Of a stretch of DNA of 64,000 nt, positions 36,604 to 46,856 are shown piece by piece. The position numbers were made by a program, and so were the translations under genes. This stretch comes from Vibrio toranzoniae (GTDB lineage: Bacteria > Pseudomonadota > Gammaproteobacteria > Enterobacterales > Vibrionaceae): NCBI RefSeq assembly GCF_024347655.1, contig NZ_AP025514.1, forward strand, positions 3,038,001-3,102,000, read 5' to 3'. The notes below the pieces were generated by a model, which ran no database searches, had not been told where the DNA came from, and was given only the letters and a program-made list of their open reading frames with translations. Position 1 is the first letter of the stretch. Each line of letters begins with the position of its first letter.

Positions 36604-37599
36604 TTACGGTAATGCTTGCTCGATCAAAGAGCTCTTCACCTGAGGGTTGTCATTGACGAGATCTTGTAACCATCGTGTATGACCTTGTTTTGCTAATTCA
36701 CGGGCAACCAAAGAGGCTTCATCGGCAATCGCCATTCTAGAAACCAAGAACTGCTTCACCTCATCCGATAATGGATTCACTTTGGTGAGTAAGGTAATCG
36801 CTTCATCTTTCAAACGTGGATTCTTAGTCGCAGCCATAACCTGCTCAAGCGCGAATGCTTGCTTGGTTTCAGCAAGGCGAACCAATTCGGCTTGACTGTG
36901 ATAATCAGCCTTCATACGCCATAAGATCTTGTAGACCTCAGGGTCTTCACTCACCTGCGCTAATCGAACCACCACCTCGGAAGACGGTAACCAACTTACA
37001 ATCGACGACGTGGTCAGTTGTTTGGTTAGATAATCAACAGCCTCAGGCGACAAGCTGTCTAGCTCTCGGATTAACAACGCTTCTCGAGTTTGGACTTGGT
37101 GTTCAGGGCCAGATAACCACTCTTTCAGGTTGAGATCTTGTTTCTCCGCATCGAGAACAAACACCAATGTCTTTTGGTCTTGGCGCCACTGCTTAATGAG
37201 TCGGTTGGCAATCGAAGGGTAATTAAAAGCAGGTACCGTAAACTCATAACCATCACCACGCTCTAATACTTGATAAGTTGGCGTGATGGCAAGTTGCTGC
37301 TCAATGAAGATAGACATCTTGGGCGTGAGTACGATTTTTTGCTGTTCGAGCTTCTTCAAGAGTTGGTAACGAGCCACCTCTTGTTGGGGAAATGTCAGAC
37401 GCTCAAGTGCAAAGCGCAGCGAATTCACTTCGTCACGCACGACAAACTCGAGCAATTCAGCAGTTTTCAGTTTTACTTGATCATTCTCAAGCCAAGACTC
37501 TACTGTAGTTGGAGACATCTCGGTGGCATAGCTGATGCCGACCGGTGAAAATAACAGTGAAGTAGACAGGAGTAATGATGACAACAGTCCATGTTGCAT
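36604..37599 (-). CDS. Secreted helical-repeat protein of unknown function
   Basis: I do not recognise this protein. The ATG at 37599 follows AAGGAAG at good spacing and begins a typical signal peptide (about 25 residues, ending in GISYA), so the longer frame from 37635 is rejected. The mature part of ~306 residues is almost all alpha-helical by composition, with short helix-turn units such as LVRLAETKQAFALEQVMAATKNPRLKDEAITLL that suggest HEAT-like repeats. There is no catalytic motif. It lies alone between ubiD and rho, all on the minus strand. Confidence 0.7.
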   Translation of the reverse strand: MQHGLLSSLLLSTSLLFSPVGISYATEMSPTTVESWLENDQVKLKTAELLEFVVRDEVNSLRFALERLTFPQQEVARYQLLKKLEQQKIVLTPKMSIFIEQQLAITPTYQVLERGDGYEFTVPAFNYPSIANRLIKQWRQDQKTLVFVLDAEKQDLNLKEWLSGPEHQVQTREALLIRELDSLSPEAVDYLTKQLTTSSIVSWLPSSEVVVRLAQVSEDPEVYKILWRMKADYHSQAELVRLAETKQAFALEQVMAATKNPRLKDEAITLLTKVNPLSDEVKQFLVSRMAIADEASLVARELAKQGHTRWLQDLVNDNPQVKSSLIEQALP

Positions 37600-37657
37600 T
37601 TTAACTTCCTTGTAACACTTTTGGTCATTCTGCAAGCTGTCGCTACAAAATGCAAAT

Positions 37658-37687
37658 AAAAAGCGCCACCCGAAGGCAGCGCTTTTT
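37658..37687 (-). terminator. Terminator of rho
   Basis: AAAAAGCGC pairs with GCGCTTTTT with an inner loop, 22 bases after the rho stop. Confidence 0.8.
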
Positions 37688-37709
37688 AATAACTATCAGC
37701 TAATAAATA

Positions 37710-38969
37710 TTACTGACGACGCATTGCGTCAAAGAACTCATCGTTCGTTTTGGTCATTGCTAGCTTGTCGATAAGGAATTCCATTGCGTCGATTTCGCCC
37801 ATTGGGTGAACAATTTTACGCAGGATCCACATCTTCTGTAGTTCATCGTTCTTCGTAAGAAGCTCTTCACGACGAGTACCAGAGCGGTTGAAATCAATCG
37901 CTGGGAATACACGCTTTTCAGCAATCTTACGGTTAAGGTGCAGTTCCATATTACCTGTACCTTTGAATTCTTCGTAGATAACTTCATCCATCTTAGAACC
38001 AGTATCAACCAATGCTGTAGCGATGATAGTTAAGCTACCGCCTTCTTCGACATTACGTGCCGCACCGAAGAAACGCTTTGGACGATGCAGAGCATTCGCA
38101 TCAACACCACCAGTAAGTACTTTACCTGATGAAGGAATTACGGTGTTGTAAGCACGAGCTAGACGAGTGATTGAGTCCAGTAGGATAACCACGTCTTTTT
38201 TGTGTTCAACAAGACGCTTCGCCTTCTCGATTACCATTTCTGCAACTTGCACGTGGCGAGATGCTGGTTCATCAAACGTCGATGCGATGACTTCACCTTT
38301 AACTAGGCGCTGCATTTCTGTTACTTCTTCTGGGCGCTCATCGATAAGTAGAACCATGAGTTCACACTCAGGGTGGTTGCGAGCAATGCTTTGAGCAATG
38401 TTTTGCAGAAGCATTGTTTTACCCGCTTTAGGCGGAGCAACAATCAAACCACGCTGGCCTTTACCAATTGGCGAAGCAAGGTCAAGGATTCGGGCTGTGA
38501 TATCTTCAGTCGCGCCATTACCCGCTTCCATCACCATACGTTCGTTGGCATGAAGAGGAGTCAGGTTTTCAAAAAGGATTTTGTTACGTGCGTTGTCTGG
38601 CTTGTCGTAGTTAACCGTGTTTACTTTAAGTAGTGCAAAGTAACGCTCGCCATCTTTAGGTGGACGGATTTTTCCGCCAATCGAGTCACCAGTGCGAAGG
38701 TTAAAACGACGAATCTGGCTTGGTGATACATAAATATCATCTGGCCCAGCAAGGTATGAGCTGTCGCCGCTACGCAGGAAACCAAAGCCGTCTTGAAGAA
38801 TTTCTAGAACACCATCACCAAAGATGTCTTCACCACTTTTTGCGTGCGCTTTAAGGATGGAGAAGATAATGTCTTGTTTTCTTAAGCGAGCTTGATTTTC
38901 AAGACCTAGGCTTTCGCTAAGTTTAACAAGTTCAGACACAGGTCTGTTCTTCAGTTCAGTAAGATTCAT
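37710..38969 (-). CDS. rho: Transcription termination factor Rho
   Basis: Rho is the hexameric RNA helicase of factor-dependent termination. The start at ATG 38969 ([15 protein letters not shown]) gives 419 residues, exactly the E. coli length; an in-frame TTG 24 bases upstream is less likely. The RNA-binding domain has DGFGFLRS, the Walker A is APPKAGKT (about 178-185), and the Q loop region and [16 protein letters not shown] are intact. Some 200 bases of leader separate it from trxA, room for the autogenous control known for rho. Confidence 0.96.
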   Translation of the reverse strand: MNLTELKNRPVSELVKLSESLGLENQARLRKQDIIFSILKAHAKSGEDIFGDGVLEILQDGFGFLRSGDSSYLAGPDDIYVSPSQIRRFNLRTGDSIGGKIRPPKDGERYFALLKVNTVNYDKPDNARNKILFENLTPLHANERMVMEAGNGATEDITARILDLASPIGKGQRGLIVAPPKAGKTMLLQNIAQSIARNHPECELMVLLIDERPEEVTEMQRLVKGEVIASTFDEPASRHVQVAEMVIEKAKRLVEHKKDVVILLDSITRLARAYNTVIPSSGKVLTGGVDANALHRPKRFFGAARNVEEGGSLTIIATALVDTGSKMDEVIYEEFKGTGNMELHLNRKIAEKRVFPAIDFNRSGTRREELLTKNDELQKMWILRKIVHPMGEIDAMEFLIDKLAMTKTNDEFFDAMRRQ

Positions 38970-39121
38970 AGTGGTGGAAGTTTGTTTAGTCAAAATAGGA
39001 TCTGTTTTCTTAAGTTAAGAAGGATTTGGTCACGCAGGATCGACCAAGAAGAGAAATTCGTTCAATTAACGTGCGATAAATTAGCACTAAAACTAAGACT
39101 AGTCCATAGCTTAGAAAAAAC

Positions 39122-39157
39122 AAAACCGCGCATTTGTTAACTGCGCGGTTTCTTTTC
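39122..39157 (-). terminator. Terminator of trxA
   Basis: AAACCGCGCA pairs with TGCGCGGTTT around a 9-base loop, with a T-rich tail on the minus strand, 15 bases after the trxA stop. Confidence 0.82.
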
Positions 39158-39171
39158 AAATGCTCACCTAA

Positions 39172-39498
39172 TTATAGGTTAGCGTCTAGGAACTCTTTAA
39201 GTTGAGTTTTAGACAGTGCACCAACTTTAGTTGCTGCTACGCCACCATCTTTGAAAAGAAGTAGCGTTGGAATACCGCGAATACCAAATTTTGGTGGAGT
39301 ACCTGCGTTTTGGTCGATATTTAATTTACCGATAGTGAGCTTGCCTTCGTACTCGTCTGCGATTTCATCAAGAATCGGCGCAATCATCTTACAAGGACCA
39401 CACCATTCAGCCCAAAAATCAACAAGAACCGGGCCTGCAGCGTTGATCACATCGTTATCAAAACCGTCATCAGTTAGCTGCAAAATCTTATCACTCAT
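39172..39498 (-). CDS. trxA: Thioredoxin 1
   Basis: TrxA is the general cytoplasmic disulfide reductase. The ATG at 39498, after a GGAG-containing ribosome binding site, gives 108 residues. The active site WCGPC has Cys33 and Cys36, with Asp27 and the cis-Pro in GIPTLLLF also present. An upstream TTG would add four residues and is not needed. It is upstream of rho and divergent from rhlB, as in E. coli. Confidence 0.96.
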   Translation of the reverse strand: MSDKILQLTDDGFDNDVINAAGPVLVDFWAEWCGPCKMIAPILDEIADEYEGKLTIGKLNIDQNAGTPPKFGIRGIPTLLLFKDGGVAATKVGALSKTQLKEFLDANL

Positions 39499-39609
39499 CT
39501 TCCACTCCAATGTATTTTTTAGAACTGGTTGGATGATAACCAGTAAATAGATGCCCTATTGGAATGTATTTACTTTCGTATTGCAAGCTTAAGCTGATAT
39601 TCTATAGCA

Positions 39610-40920
39610 ATGAAAAAGACGCATATCACAGAGCAAAAGTTCGCCGACTTGGATTTACTTCCGCAAGTCATTGAAGGATTGGAAAAAAAAGGGTTCGATT
39701 ACTGTACTCCTATCCAAGCCTTGGCGCTCCCGGTACTGCTCACCGGCCAAGACATTGCAGGCCAGGCCCAAACGGGCACTGGTAAAACGCTTGCGTTTCT
39801 TACTGCTACTTTTAACCACCTACTAAAAACACCTGAGCATGAAGGGCGTAAGCCTAACCAGCCACGTGCGATTATTATGGCTCCTACGCGTGAACTCGCG
39901 ATTCAGATCTACAATGATGCTGACTCTCTAGTGGCAAGCACGGGTATCAAGGCTGCACTGGCTTACGGTGGCGAAAGCTACGACAAACAGCTAGGTAAAA
40001 TCGAAGAAGGCGCAGATATCTTAATTGGTACTACAGGCCGTATCATCGACTTCTACAAGCAAAAGGTATTTAACCTTAACCACATTCAAGCCGTTGTTCT
40101 TGACGAAGCGGATCGCATGTTCGATTTGGGCTTTATTAAAGACATTCGCTTCTTGTTTCGCCGTATGCCTGAGCCAAAAGATCGCCTGAACATGCTGTTC
40201 TCTGCGACGCTGTCTTACCGCGTACAGGAACTTGCCTTCGAACACATGCACAACCCAGAGCATGTCGTTGTTGAGCCTGAGCGTAAGACTGGTCACCGTA
40301 TTCAAGAAGAGCTTTTCTACCCTTCTAACGAACACAAAATGGCGCTTCTACAAACGTTAATCGAAGAAGAGTGGCCAGATCGCGCAATCATCTTCGCTAA
40401 CACTAAACACAAATGTGAATCAGTTTGGGGCCACTTGGCTGCCGATGGTCACCGTGTTGGTTTGCTAACGGGTGATGTTCCTCAGAAGAAACGCGAAAAG
40501 ATTCTTGAGCAATTTACTAAAGGCGATGTTGACCTGCTTGTCGCAACGGATGTTGCAGCACGTGGCCTACACATTCCTCAAGTGACTCACGTATTCAACT
40601 TCGATCTACCTGACGATTGTGAAGATTACGTTCACCGTATTGGCCGTACAGGTCGTGCTGGTGAAAGCGGTCACTCTATCAGCTTTGCTTGTGAAGATTA
40701 CGCAATCAACTTACCGCCAATCGAAGAATACATTGAGCATGCTATCCCAATGTCTGACTACGATGCTTCTGCACTACTTGAAGATCTACCAGCACCATTG
40801 CGTTTACGTACACGTAACCCGCAACAACGCCGCTCAAACAATAATGGCCCACGCAACGGTAACCGTAAACCAAACCAGAACCGTCGCCCACGCCAACCGC
40901 GTAATAACAAGGAAGCTTAG
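39610..40920 (+). CDS. rhlB: DEAD-box RNA helicase RhlB
   Basis: RhlB is the helicase of the RNA degradosome. The 436-residue protein has the Q motif (YCTPIQ), motif I AQTGTGKT (53-60), DEAD at 165-168, SAT and [10 protein letters not shown]. It ends in a basic, Asn/Arg-rich tail ([16 protein letters not shown]...) that probably binds RNA. The neighbourhood trxA // rhlB-gppA is the same as in E. coli. Confidence 0.95.
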   Translation: MKKTHITEQKFADLDLLPQVIEGLEKKGFDYCTPIQALALPVLLTGQDIAGQAQTGTGKTLAFLTATFNHLLKTPEHEGRKPNQPRAIIMAPTRELAIQIYNDADSLVASTGIKAALAYGGESYDKQLGKIEEGADILIGTTGRIIDFYKQKVFNLNHIQAVVLDEADRMFDLGFIKDIRFLFRRMPEPKDRLNMLFSATLSYRVQELAFEHMHNPEHVVVEPERKTGHRIQEELFYPSNEHKMALLQTLIEEEWPDRAIIFANTKHKCESVWGHLAADGHRVGLLTGDVPQKKREKILEQFTKGDVDLLVATDVAARGLHIPQVTHVFNFDLPDDCEDYVHRIGRTGRAGESGHSISFACEDYAINLPPIEEYIEHAIPMSDYDASALLEDLPAPLRLRTRNPQQRRSNNNGPRNGNRKPNQNRRPRQPRNNKEA

Positions 40921-40926
40921 TCGCTT

Positions 40927-42420
40927 ATGAGTCAAACAGTGTCACCCCCGCTTTACGCTGCAATCGACCTCGGGTCGAACAGTTTTCATATGCTCGTTGT
41001 ACGTCATATCGATGGCAGCGTTCAAACCATGGCTAAGATTAAGCGTAAAGTTCGCTTAGCTGCAGGCTTAGATGAAAATAATGCGCTTAGTTTAGAAGCG
41101 ATGCAGCGAGGCTGGGGCTGTTTGAGTCTCTTTGCAGAGCGACTGCAAGACATTCCTCAAGAAAATATCCGCATTGTCGGTACCGCGACCTTACGTACTG
41201 CAACCAATGTGGATACCTTTCTAGAAAAAGCCAACCAGATACTTGGCTACGACATCAATGTTATCTCCGGTGAAGAAGAAGCTGCGACCATCTATAAGGG
41301 CGTCGCACATACTTCTGGAGGCAGCGGCCGCCGCTTGGTGGTTGATATTGGCGGTGCAAGTACCGAGATGATCATCGGTGAAGGTTTCTCATCTAAAGCC
41401 TTAACGAGCCTCAAAATGGGTTGTGTTACCTGGCTTGAGCGACACTTTAAAGATCGTCAACTCACTGCAACTAACTTCAATAATGCTATTGAAGCCGCTA
41501 AGTCTACGTTGAGGCCTATCCTAGATAGCTATACGGATATCGGATGGGATGTGTGCGTGGGCGCCAGTGGTACCGTTCAGGCACTACAAGAAATCATGTT
41601 AGCGCAAGGCATGGATGAAGTGATTACTCATGCCAAACTTAAGCGCCTACAGAAACAAGCCATGATTACTGAGCGTTTAGAAGAGCTAGAAATCGAAGGG
41701 TTAACTCTTGAGCGCGCTTTAGTGTTTCCAAGCGGCCTATCTATTCTAATTGCTATCTTTGAGTTGCTTGAGATTGAATCAATGACTCTCGCAGGCGGTG
41801 CGCTCCGTGAAGGCTTAGCCTACGAGATGGTTGATGAATTACGCCAAGAAGACATTCGAGCTCGCACAGTTACGAGTATTCAGTCTCGCTACCAAATGGA
41901 TGTGACCTACGGTGAGCAAGTCGCCTCACTAGCACAATCTTTGTTTGAACAAGCAGGTGCTGAAACATGGGTTCCAGAACCTCAAGCAAGCGTCCTACTA
42001 CAAACCGCGGCCAAACTGCATGAAATTGGTTTAACCATCGATTTCAAAAAGGGCGGCGAGCACAGTGCATACTTACTGCAAAACTTGGATTTACCGGGTT
42101 TTACACGAGCGCAAAAACACTACCTCGGTGAGCTAACACGCCGCTATCGTGAACAGTTGACTTCGTTACCAGAGCAACATGCAGTATCAGGCACTAGCAG
42201 CAAACGTATTTTACGCATCCTACGTTTAGCCATTTTACTAACCCATCGCCGTAATCCTGACCTTGTGGCTCAAGTAAAATTAACGGCAGAAGATGACAAG
42301 CTAACGCTTAATCTGTCCAAGCAATGGCTAGTAGACAACCCATTGACTGCGGCAGAGCTAGAGAGCGAGTCTAATAGGCAAACAGACATTGGCTGGCCAC
42401 TGACGATTGAGAGCACCTGA
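40927..42420 (+). CDS. gppA: pppGpp phosphohydrolase / exopolyphosphatase GppA
   Basis: This 497-residue Ppx/GppA family protein starts its ASKHA fold with [15 protein letters not shown], followed by the catalytic Glu region [12 protein letters not shown] and the phosphate loop [10 protein letters not shown]. The C-terminal HD-like part ([24 protein letters not shown]) completes it. It converts pppGpp to ppGpp and may also cut polyphosphate. It starts 6 bases after rhlB, the conserved pairing that favours GppA over Ppx. Confidence 0.92.
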   Translation: MSQTVSPPLYAAIDLGSNSFHMLVVRHIDGSVQTMAKIKRKVRLAAGLDENNALSLEAMQRGWGCLSLFAERLQDIPQENIRIVGTATLRTATNVDTFLEKANQILGYDINVISGEEEAATIYKGVAHTSGGSGRRLVVDIGGASTEMIIGEGFSSKALTSLKMGCVTWLERHFKDRQLTATNFNNAIEAAKSTLRPILDSYTDIGWDVCVGASGTVQALQEIMLAQGMDEVITHAKLKRLQKQAMITERLEELEIEGLTLERALVFPSGLSILIAIFELLEIESMTLAGGALREGLAYEMVDELRQEDIRARTVTSIQSRYQMDVTYGEQVASLAQSLFEQAGAETWVPEPQASVLLQTAAKLHEIGLTIDFKKGGEHSAYLLQNLDLPGFTRAQKHYLGELTRRYREQLTSLPEQHAVSGTSSKRILRILRLAILLTHRRNPDLVAQVKLTAEDDKLTLNLSKQWLVDNPLTAAELESESNRQTDIGWPLTIEST

Positions 42421-42444
42421 TATTCTTATCTGATGCCAAAAATT

Positions 42445-42481
42445 AAAAAAGCCCAAGTGAGTCGACTCACTTGGGCTTTTT
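42445..42481. terminator. Bidirectional terminator between gppA and yhhQ
   Basis: AAAAAAGCCCAAGTGAGTC pairs with GACTCACTTGGGCTTTTT in one long perfect stem. Confidence 0.88.
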
Positions 42482-42524
42482 CTTATCACTGTATTAATAA
42501 CGCAATGCATCACCAGCTGAAAGC

Positions 42525-43196
42525 TTATGCACTAATACCCGTCGCTTTAAAATCAGGATTTACGGCGGTTAACTTCCTAACAATGTAGTTTAGAAGCACA
42601 CCGTACATTGGAACAAACAGGCCCAAGCTAATGATAAGTTTGAATCCGTAGTCGACCAACGCAATTTCAGTCCAGTGCTCTGCCATAAATGGATCAGGGC
42701 TTTGGTAGAAAGCAATCGCAAAGAACGCGATGGTATCAATGGCATTGCCGAATAGCGTTGAACACGTTGGCGCAACCCACCATTGCTTCATTTGGCGTAA
42801 GCGGTTGAAAACATGCACATCTAAGATCTGGCCAAGCAGATAAGCCATAAAGCTCGCTACAGCGATACGTGCAACAAACAAGTTGAACTCACCGAGTTGG
42901 CTAAAGCCTTGGAATGAACCTTCAAAGAACACCACAGACAAGAAATAAGAAACGGCCAGTGCAGGTAGCATCACTAAGAAAATGATTTTACGTGCAAGCT
43001 GCGCGCCAAAAATGCGTACGGTCAGATCGGTCGCTAAGAAGATAAACGGGAAAGTGAAAGCGCCCCAAGTGGTGTGCATACCGAAGACGGTAAAAGGGAG
43101 CTGAACCAGATAGTTGCTTGATGCAATAATGACCAAATGGAACAAAACTAATAGTGCTAGGGCTTTGCGCTGTTGCGCAGGGGTAAAGTTACTCAT
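42525..43196 (-). CDS. yhhQ: 7-cyano-7-deazaguanine/queuosine precursor transporter YhhQ
   Basis: YhhQ takes up queuosine precursors preQ0/preQ1. The 223-residue membrane protein shows the family segment SSNYLVQLP, TTWGAFTFPFIFLATDLTVRIFG and the LDVHVFNRLRQ loop, all very close to E. coli YhhQ, with six or so membrane segments. The ATG at 43196 was chosen because it aligns with the E. coli start and follows AAAAGG; the frame upstream to 43247 crosses the riboswitch. A preQ1-I-like element overlaps its ribosome binding site. Confidence 0.92.
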   Translation of the reverse strand: MSNFTPAQQRKALALLVLFHLVIIASSNYLVQLPFTVFGMHTTWGAFTFPFIFLATDLTVRIFGAQLARKIIFLVMLPALAVSYFLSVVFFEGSFQGFSQLGEFNLFVARIAVASFMAYLLGQILDVHVFNRLRQMKQWWVAPTCSTLFGNAIDTIAFFAIAFYQSPDPFMAEHWTEIALVDYGFKLIISLGLFVPMYGVLLNYIVRKLTAVNPDFKATGISA

Positions 43197-43202
43197 GCTG
43201 TA

Positions 43203-43238
43203 CCTTTTTAGTTTGGTTTGGGGGTGAGGGAACCCAAA
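43203..43238 (-). promoter_or_regulatory. Probable preQ1-I riboswitch controlling yhhQ
   Basis: On the minus strand stem P1 is TTTGGG/CCCAAA with a TTCCCTCACC loop, followed by the A-rich tail CCAAACTAAAAAGG. This has the layout of preQ1-I aptamers (GGUUC...CACCC stem-loop plus AAACUA-type tail), about 36 bases long. The loop CCT can pair with the tail AGG, which is also the ribosome binding site of yhhQ, so ligand binding would block translation. The downstream gene transports preQ1 and supports the call. Confidence 0.75.
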
Positions 43239-43467
43239 TCGAGTCATTTCTTCGGATAAACTAAGAAAGCTCTTACCAATAATGTGAATTAAAAATGTTT
43301 CTATAATTTGCTCTATTGAGCGGCGGGCGATTATACATTAATCAATATTGGCTGCAACGGTGAGAACAGACGCAAACGTTTATCCTCACTTTTATTGTTG
43401 AATAGCGTTAGAAACCAAGTTTTAAAATCCAGGTTTAAAAGCTACGTTTGAGAAGCGATGCTAAAAG

Positions 43468-43779
43468 TTAAAAGCCGCGCTTAAAAAGCGTCGCGAGATA
43501 ATCAAACTCTTCTCGGCTTTCTTCCGCGTTTAACGACTCAAACCAAATTGATTCGCTGTAATGCTCAGACTTTAAAAACATTCGACAATCTTCAAAGTCA
43601 ATCAACCAAGAGTGCATATCGGCGTCCCATTGTTTTTCAACAACAGACGCTGACAGCAATGCCACCAGCCTTTTACCTAATACTTCGTAAGAATCAAAAT
43701 CAAAACTTGGAGACGTAATTAATAAGCGCCCTTCCTCAGCCAAATACTCTCTTAAGCCAAATTCTGTTTGTGTAGTCAT
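43468..43779 (-). CDS. Small conserved acidic protein, DUF3630-like
   Basis: This 103-residue protein has no signal peptide or membrane segment and is acidic, with aromatic-rich patches (SFDFDSYEVLG, DADMHSWLIDFEDCRMFL, ESIWFESL). It resembles the DUF3630 family of short Vibrio proteins found near recQ; I am not certain of that number. It starts 65 bases after the recQ stop on the same strand and could be co-transcribed with it. Function unknown. Confidence 0.65.
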   Translation of the reverse strand: MTTQTEFGLREYLAEEGRLLITSPSFDFDSYEVLGKRLVALLSASVVEKQWDADMHSWLIDFEDCRMFLKSEHYSESIWFESLNAEESREEFDYLATLFKRGF

Positions 43780-43843
43780 GTCCCTATCAACCTTATTCTT
43801 TTTCTGTGCGCTAATCGTTTTATAGGTTAAACGCTTCTACAAA

Positions 43844-45682
43844 TTAGCCGTGTGTCGTGATGTGTTCTTGAATCAAATCTAAGAATGGGTCTGCGTACTT
43901 ATCGAGTTTACGTTGACCAACACCGTTTACTGCCAGCATCTCACCGTATGAGGTCGGCAGTACTTCGGCCATATCAATCAGGGTCGCATCACTGAATACC
44001 ACATAAGGTGGTAAGCCATCTTCATCAGCAATTGACTTACGCAGCTTACGCAGTTTAGCAAACAACTTCTTATCGTAGTTCTTGCTACTTAGCTTATCGG
44101 ACTTAGCACTGCGCACCGCGGTATCTAAACGAGGAACAGCAAGCTCTAAAGACATCTCACCGCGCAGTAACGGACGCGCCTCTTCCGTTAGCTGTAAAGT
44201 CGAGTTACGAGTGATGTTCTGGAACAGCAAACCTTTGTGAATTAACTGACGGAAGATACTGATCCAGTAGTCGTGGCTGTGATCGCGGCCAATACCGTAA
44301 GTAGACAGCTTATCGTGACCATTATCGCGGACACGGATGTTCTGCATGCCGCGCATCACTTCCACCACGTACCCCATACCAAACGACTGATTCACACGGT
44401 ACACACAAGACAACGCCTTCTGCGCCTCTTGGGTCGCATCAAAGTGTTTTGGCGGATCGAGGCAGATATCGCAGTTACCGCATTGCTTTTCACGATATTC
44501 GCCAAAGTAGTTCAACAAAACCTGACGACGACAGGTTTGCGCTTCGGCAAAGGCACTCATCGCGTTCAGTTTGTGCATCTCTACTTGTTTTTGCGGGCCT
44601 TCTTCTTTTTCATCAAGCATACGACGTAACCAACCCATATCAGCAGGATCAAACAGCATCATTGCTTCAGCAGGCAAGCCATCACGACCAGCACGGCCAG
44701 TTTCTTGGTAATAAGATTCGATATTGCGAGGAATATCAAAGTGGACCACAAAACGTACGTTGGGTTTGTTGATCCCCATACCGAAGGCCACAGTCGCGAC
44801 AACGATCTGGACATCATCACGTTGAAAGGCTTCTTGAACGTAAGCACGCTCATCAGTGTCCATGCCAGCGTGATAACCCGCAGCACGAAGGCCGTTATTG
44901 CACAGCTTTTCAGTCACCATCTCCACTTTCTTTCGGCTACCACAATAGATGATGCCGCAATTGCCTTTCTGTGTTTCTAGGTAGCGAACCACTTGAGACA
45001 CGGGTTTATGCTTCTCAACTAAGTTATAACGGATGTTAGGACGATCGAAGCTGCCTAAATAAGTGTGTGGCTCCACTAGCTGCAAACGCGAGATAATGTC
45101 TTTGCGCGTTGCGTCATCAGCGGTTGCCGTCAGCGCCATATAAGGCACATGCGGGAAATATTGTTTAAGTTGACCTAATGATGCGTATTCCGGGCGGAAG
45201 TCATGTCCCCATTGAGAGATACAGTGCGCCTCGTCCACCGCAATCATCGAAAGTGATAAACCTTGTAGGCGCTCGATGAAGTCTCGCATCAACACCCGCT
45301 CTGGCGAAGCGTAAACCATCTTCAATTGGCCAGAGTTCATGCGGTTGAACACGCTCAATAGCTGGTCACGTGGCATTGAAGAGTTAATGCACTCTGCCGC
45401 GACACCATTGGCCTTCAATTGGTCAACTTGGTCTTTCATCAGCGAGATCAGCGGTGAGATAACCAGAGTGAGCCCTTCACGAACCAAAGCAGGAATCTGA
45501 TAACACAGGGACTTACCGCCACCAGTAGGCATAATTACCAGGCTGTCTTGGCCTTCAACGGCCAGATCGATGACCTCTTGCTGACCATCGCGAAAGCTTT
45601 GATAGCCAAACACATCTTGTAAGATGTTTTGCGCATCATTCGCGGGAGTCGGTATTTGCTCAGCAATCAGAGTGGCGGTCAT
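43844..45682 (-). CDS. recQ: ATP-dependent DNA helicase RecQ
   Basis: RecQ unwinds DNA in recombination and repair. Starting at ATG 45682 (after AGGAACC) the protein has 612 residues, against 609 in E. coli; the frame continues 45 bases upstream but that start lacks a binding site. Walker A is MPTGGGKS (51-58), the Walker B is VDEAHCISQWGHDFRPEY, the zinc-binding cysteines are CRRQ...CGNCDIC, and an HRDC domain (PPYVVFSDATLIDMA) closes it. Confidence 0.95.
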   Translation of the reverse strand: MTATLIAEQIPTPANDAQNILQDVFGYQSFRDGQQEVIDLAVEGQDSLVIMPTGGGKSLCYQIPALVREGLTLVISPLISLMKDQVDQLKANGVAAECINSSMPRDQLLSVFNRMNSGQLKMVYASPERVLMRDFIERLQGLSLSMIAVDEAHCISQWGHDFRPEYASLGQLKQYFPHVPYMALTATADDATRKDIISRLQLVEPHTYLGSFDRPNIRYNLVEKHKPVSQVVRYLETQKGNCGIIYCGSRKKVEMVTEKLCNNGLRAAGYHAGMDTDERAYVQEAFQRDDVQIVVATVAFGMGINKPNVRFVVHFDIPRNIESYYQETGRAGRDGLPAEAMMLFDPADMGWLRRMLDEKEEGPQKQVEMHKLNAMSAFAEAQTCRRQVLLNYFGEYREKQCGNCDICLDPPKHFDATQEAQKALSCVYRVNQSFGMGYVVEVMRGMQNIRVRDNGHDKLSTYGIGRDHSHDYWISIFRQLIHKGLLFQNITRNSTLQLTEEARPLLRGEMSLELAVPRLDTAVRSAKSDKLSSKNYDKKLFAKLRKLRKSIADEDGLPPYVVFSDATLIDMAEVLPTSYGEMLAVNGVGQRKLDKYADPFLDLIQEHITTHG

Positions 45683-45861
45683 TATGGTTCCTAATCGAGG
45701 TATGAAATCAGCGAGCATCGTTAGCAAGCAAGGCGCACATTGTAGAGGGGAACGCTGGTGAATTAAACCGCAAATTGCTAGGTGAAAAATGTTAACGCTC
45801 CTATACTAGCCAACTCTCTTATAAATCTTATTAATAAGCACCCAGTGCTAGAGAAAGTGGT

Positions 45862-46770
45862 ATGACATCAGAAGAACAACAACGCACTCGTCAAGGAGTG
45901 TTGCTTGCCATTGGCGCTTACACGATGTGGGGCATCGCCCCTATATATTTCAAATCTTTAAGTGACGTATCCCCGCTAGAGATCCTTAGCCACCGTGTAG
46001 TATGGTCTTTTTTCCTACTCGCTTTCCTATTACACATTAGCCGCAGTTGGCGTAAGGTGCGTGACACCTTGACCTCAAAACCAAAAATGCTCTATTTGGT
46101 AGTGACTTCTACCTTGGTGGGTGCAAACTGGTTAATCTTTATTTGGGCGATTAACTCCAATCACATGCTCGATGCCAGTTTGGGGTATTACATCAACCCA
46201 CTGATTAACGTGTTACTCGGGATGATCTTCCTTGGTGAACGCTTACGTAAACTACAATGGTTTGCGGTTGTACTGGCTGCAATTGGCGTATTAGTCCAAT
46301 TGATTGCGTTTGGATCTGTACCAATCGTAGCGATAGCGCTGGCATTCAGTTTTGGGTTTTATGGATTGCTACGTAAAAAAGTCAGCTTAGAAGCGCAAAC
46401 CGGCTTGTTCATCGAAACCTTGGTCATGCTACCTCTCGCAGCGACTTACTTATTGTTTATTGTCGATAGTCCAACTTCAGACCTCTCAGCAAACCCTATA
46501 CAGCTCAACCTGTTACTGGTTGCTGCAGGCGTGATTACGACAATTCCATTACTGTGCTTTACCGGCGCTGCAACACGGTTGAAACTGTCGACACTCGGCT
46601 TCTTCCAATACATTGGCCCAAGCTTGATGTTCTTGTTAGCGGTACTGATTTATGGAGAAGCGTTTACTAGTGACAAAGCGATCACCTTTGCCTTTATTTG
46701 GGGAGCTCTCGTCATTTTCAGCTTTGATGGACTGCGTAACAACAAGCAGAATAGACTCGTGAAACAGTAG
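45862..46770 (+). CDS. rarD: EamA-family transporter RarD
   Basis: RarD is a drug/metabolite-superfamily membrane protein with ten hydrophobic segments in 302 residues. It begins GVLLAIGAYTMWGIAPIYFKSL and contains NWLIFIWAINSNHMLDASLGYYINPL, the strongest family signature. E. coli rarD was described in connection with chloramphenicol sensitivity, but its substrate is unknown. It is divergent from recQ; in E. coli rarD also neighbours pldB, yigL and recQ, so the genes are split here. Confidence 0.87.
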   Translation: MTSEEQQRTRQGVLLAIGAYTMWGIAPIYFKSLSDVSPLEILSHRVVWSFFLLAFLLHISRSWRKVRDTLTSKPKMLYLVVTSTLVGANWLIFIWAINSNHMLDASLGYYINPLINVLLGMIFLGERLRKLQWFAVVLAAIGVLVQLIAFGSVPIVAIALAFSFGFYGLLRKKVSLEAQTGLFIETLVMLPLAATYLLFIVDSPTSDLSANPIQLNLLLVAAGVITTIPLLCFTGAATRLKLSTLGFFQYIGPSLMFLLAVLIYGEAFTSDKAITFAFIWGALVIFSFDGLRNNKQNRLVKQ

Positions 46771-46811
46771 TACTGATCGTTTTTTACAAGACAATGGCTC
46801 ACTACAAAGAT

Positions 46812-46851
46812 AAGCTTGGTTGAATTGATGATAATTTGACCAAGCTTTTTT
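46812..46851 (+). terminator. Terminator after rarD, immediately before the AraC-family start
   Basis: AAGCTTGGT pairs perfectly with ACCAAGCTT around an 18-base loop, followed by a T tract. It ends 6 bases before the ATG of the next gene. Confidence 0.7.
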
Positions 46852-46856
46852 GTACC

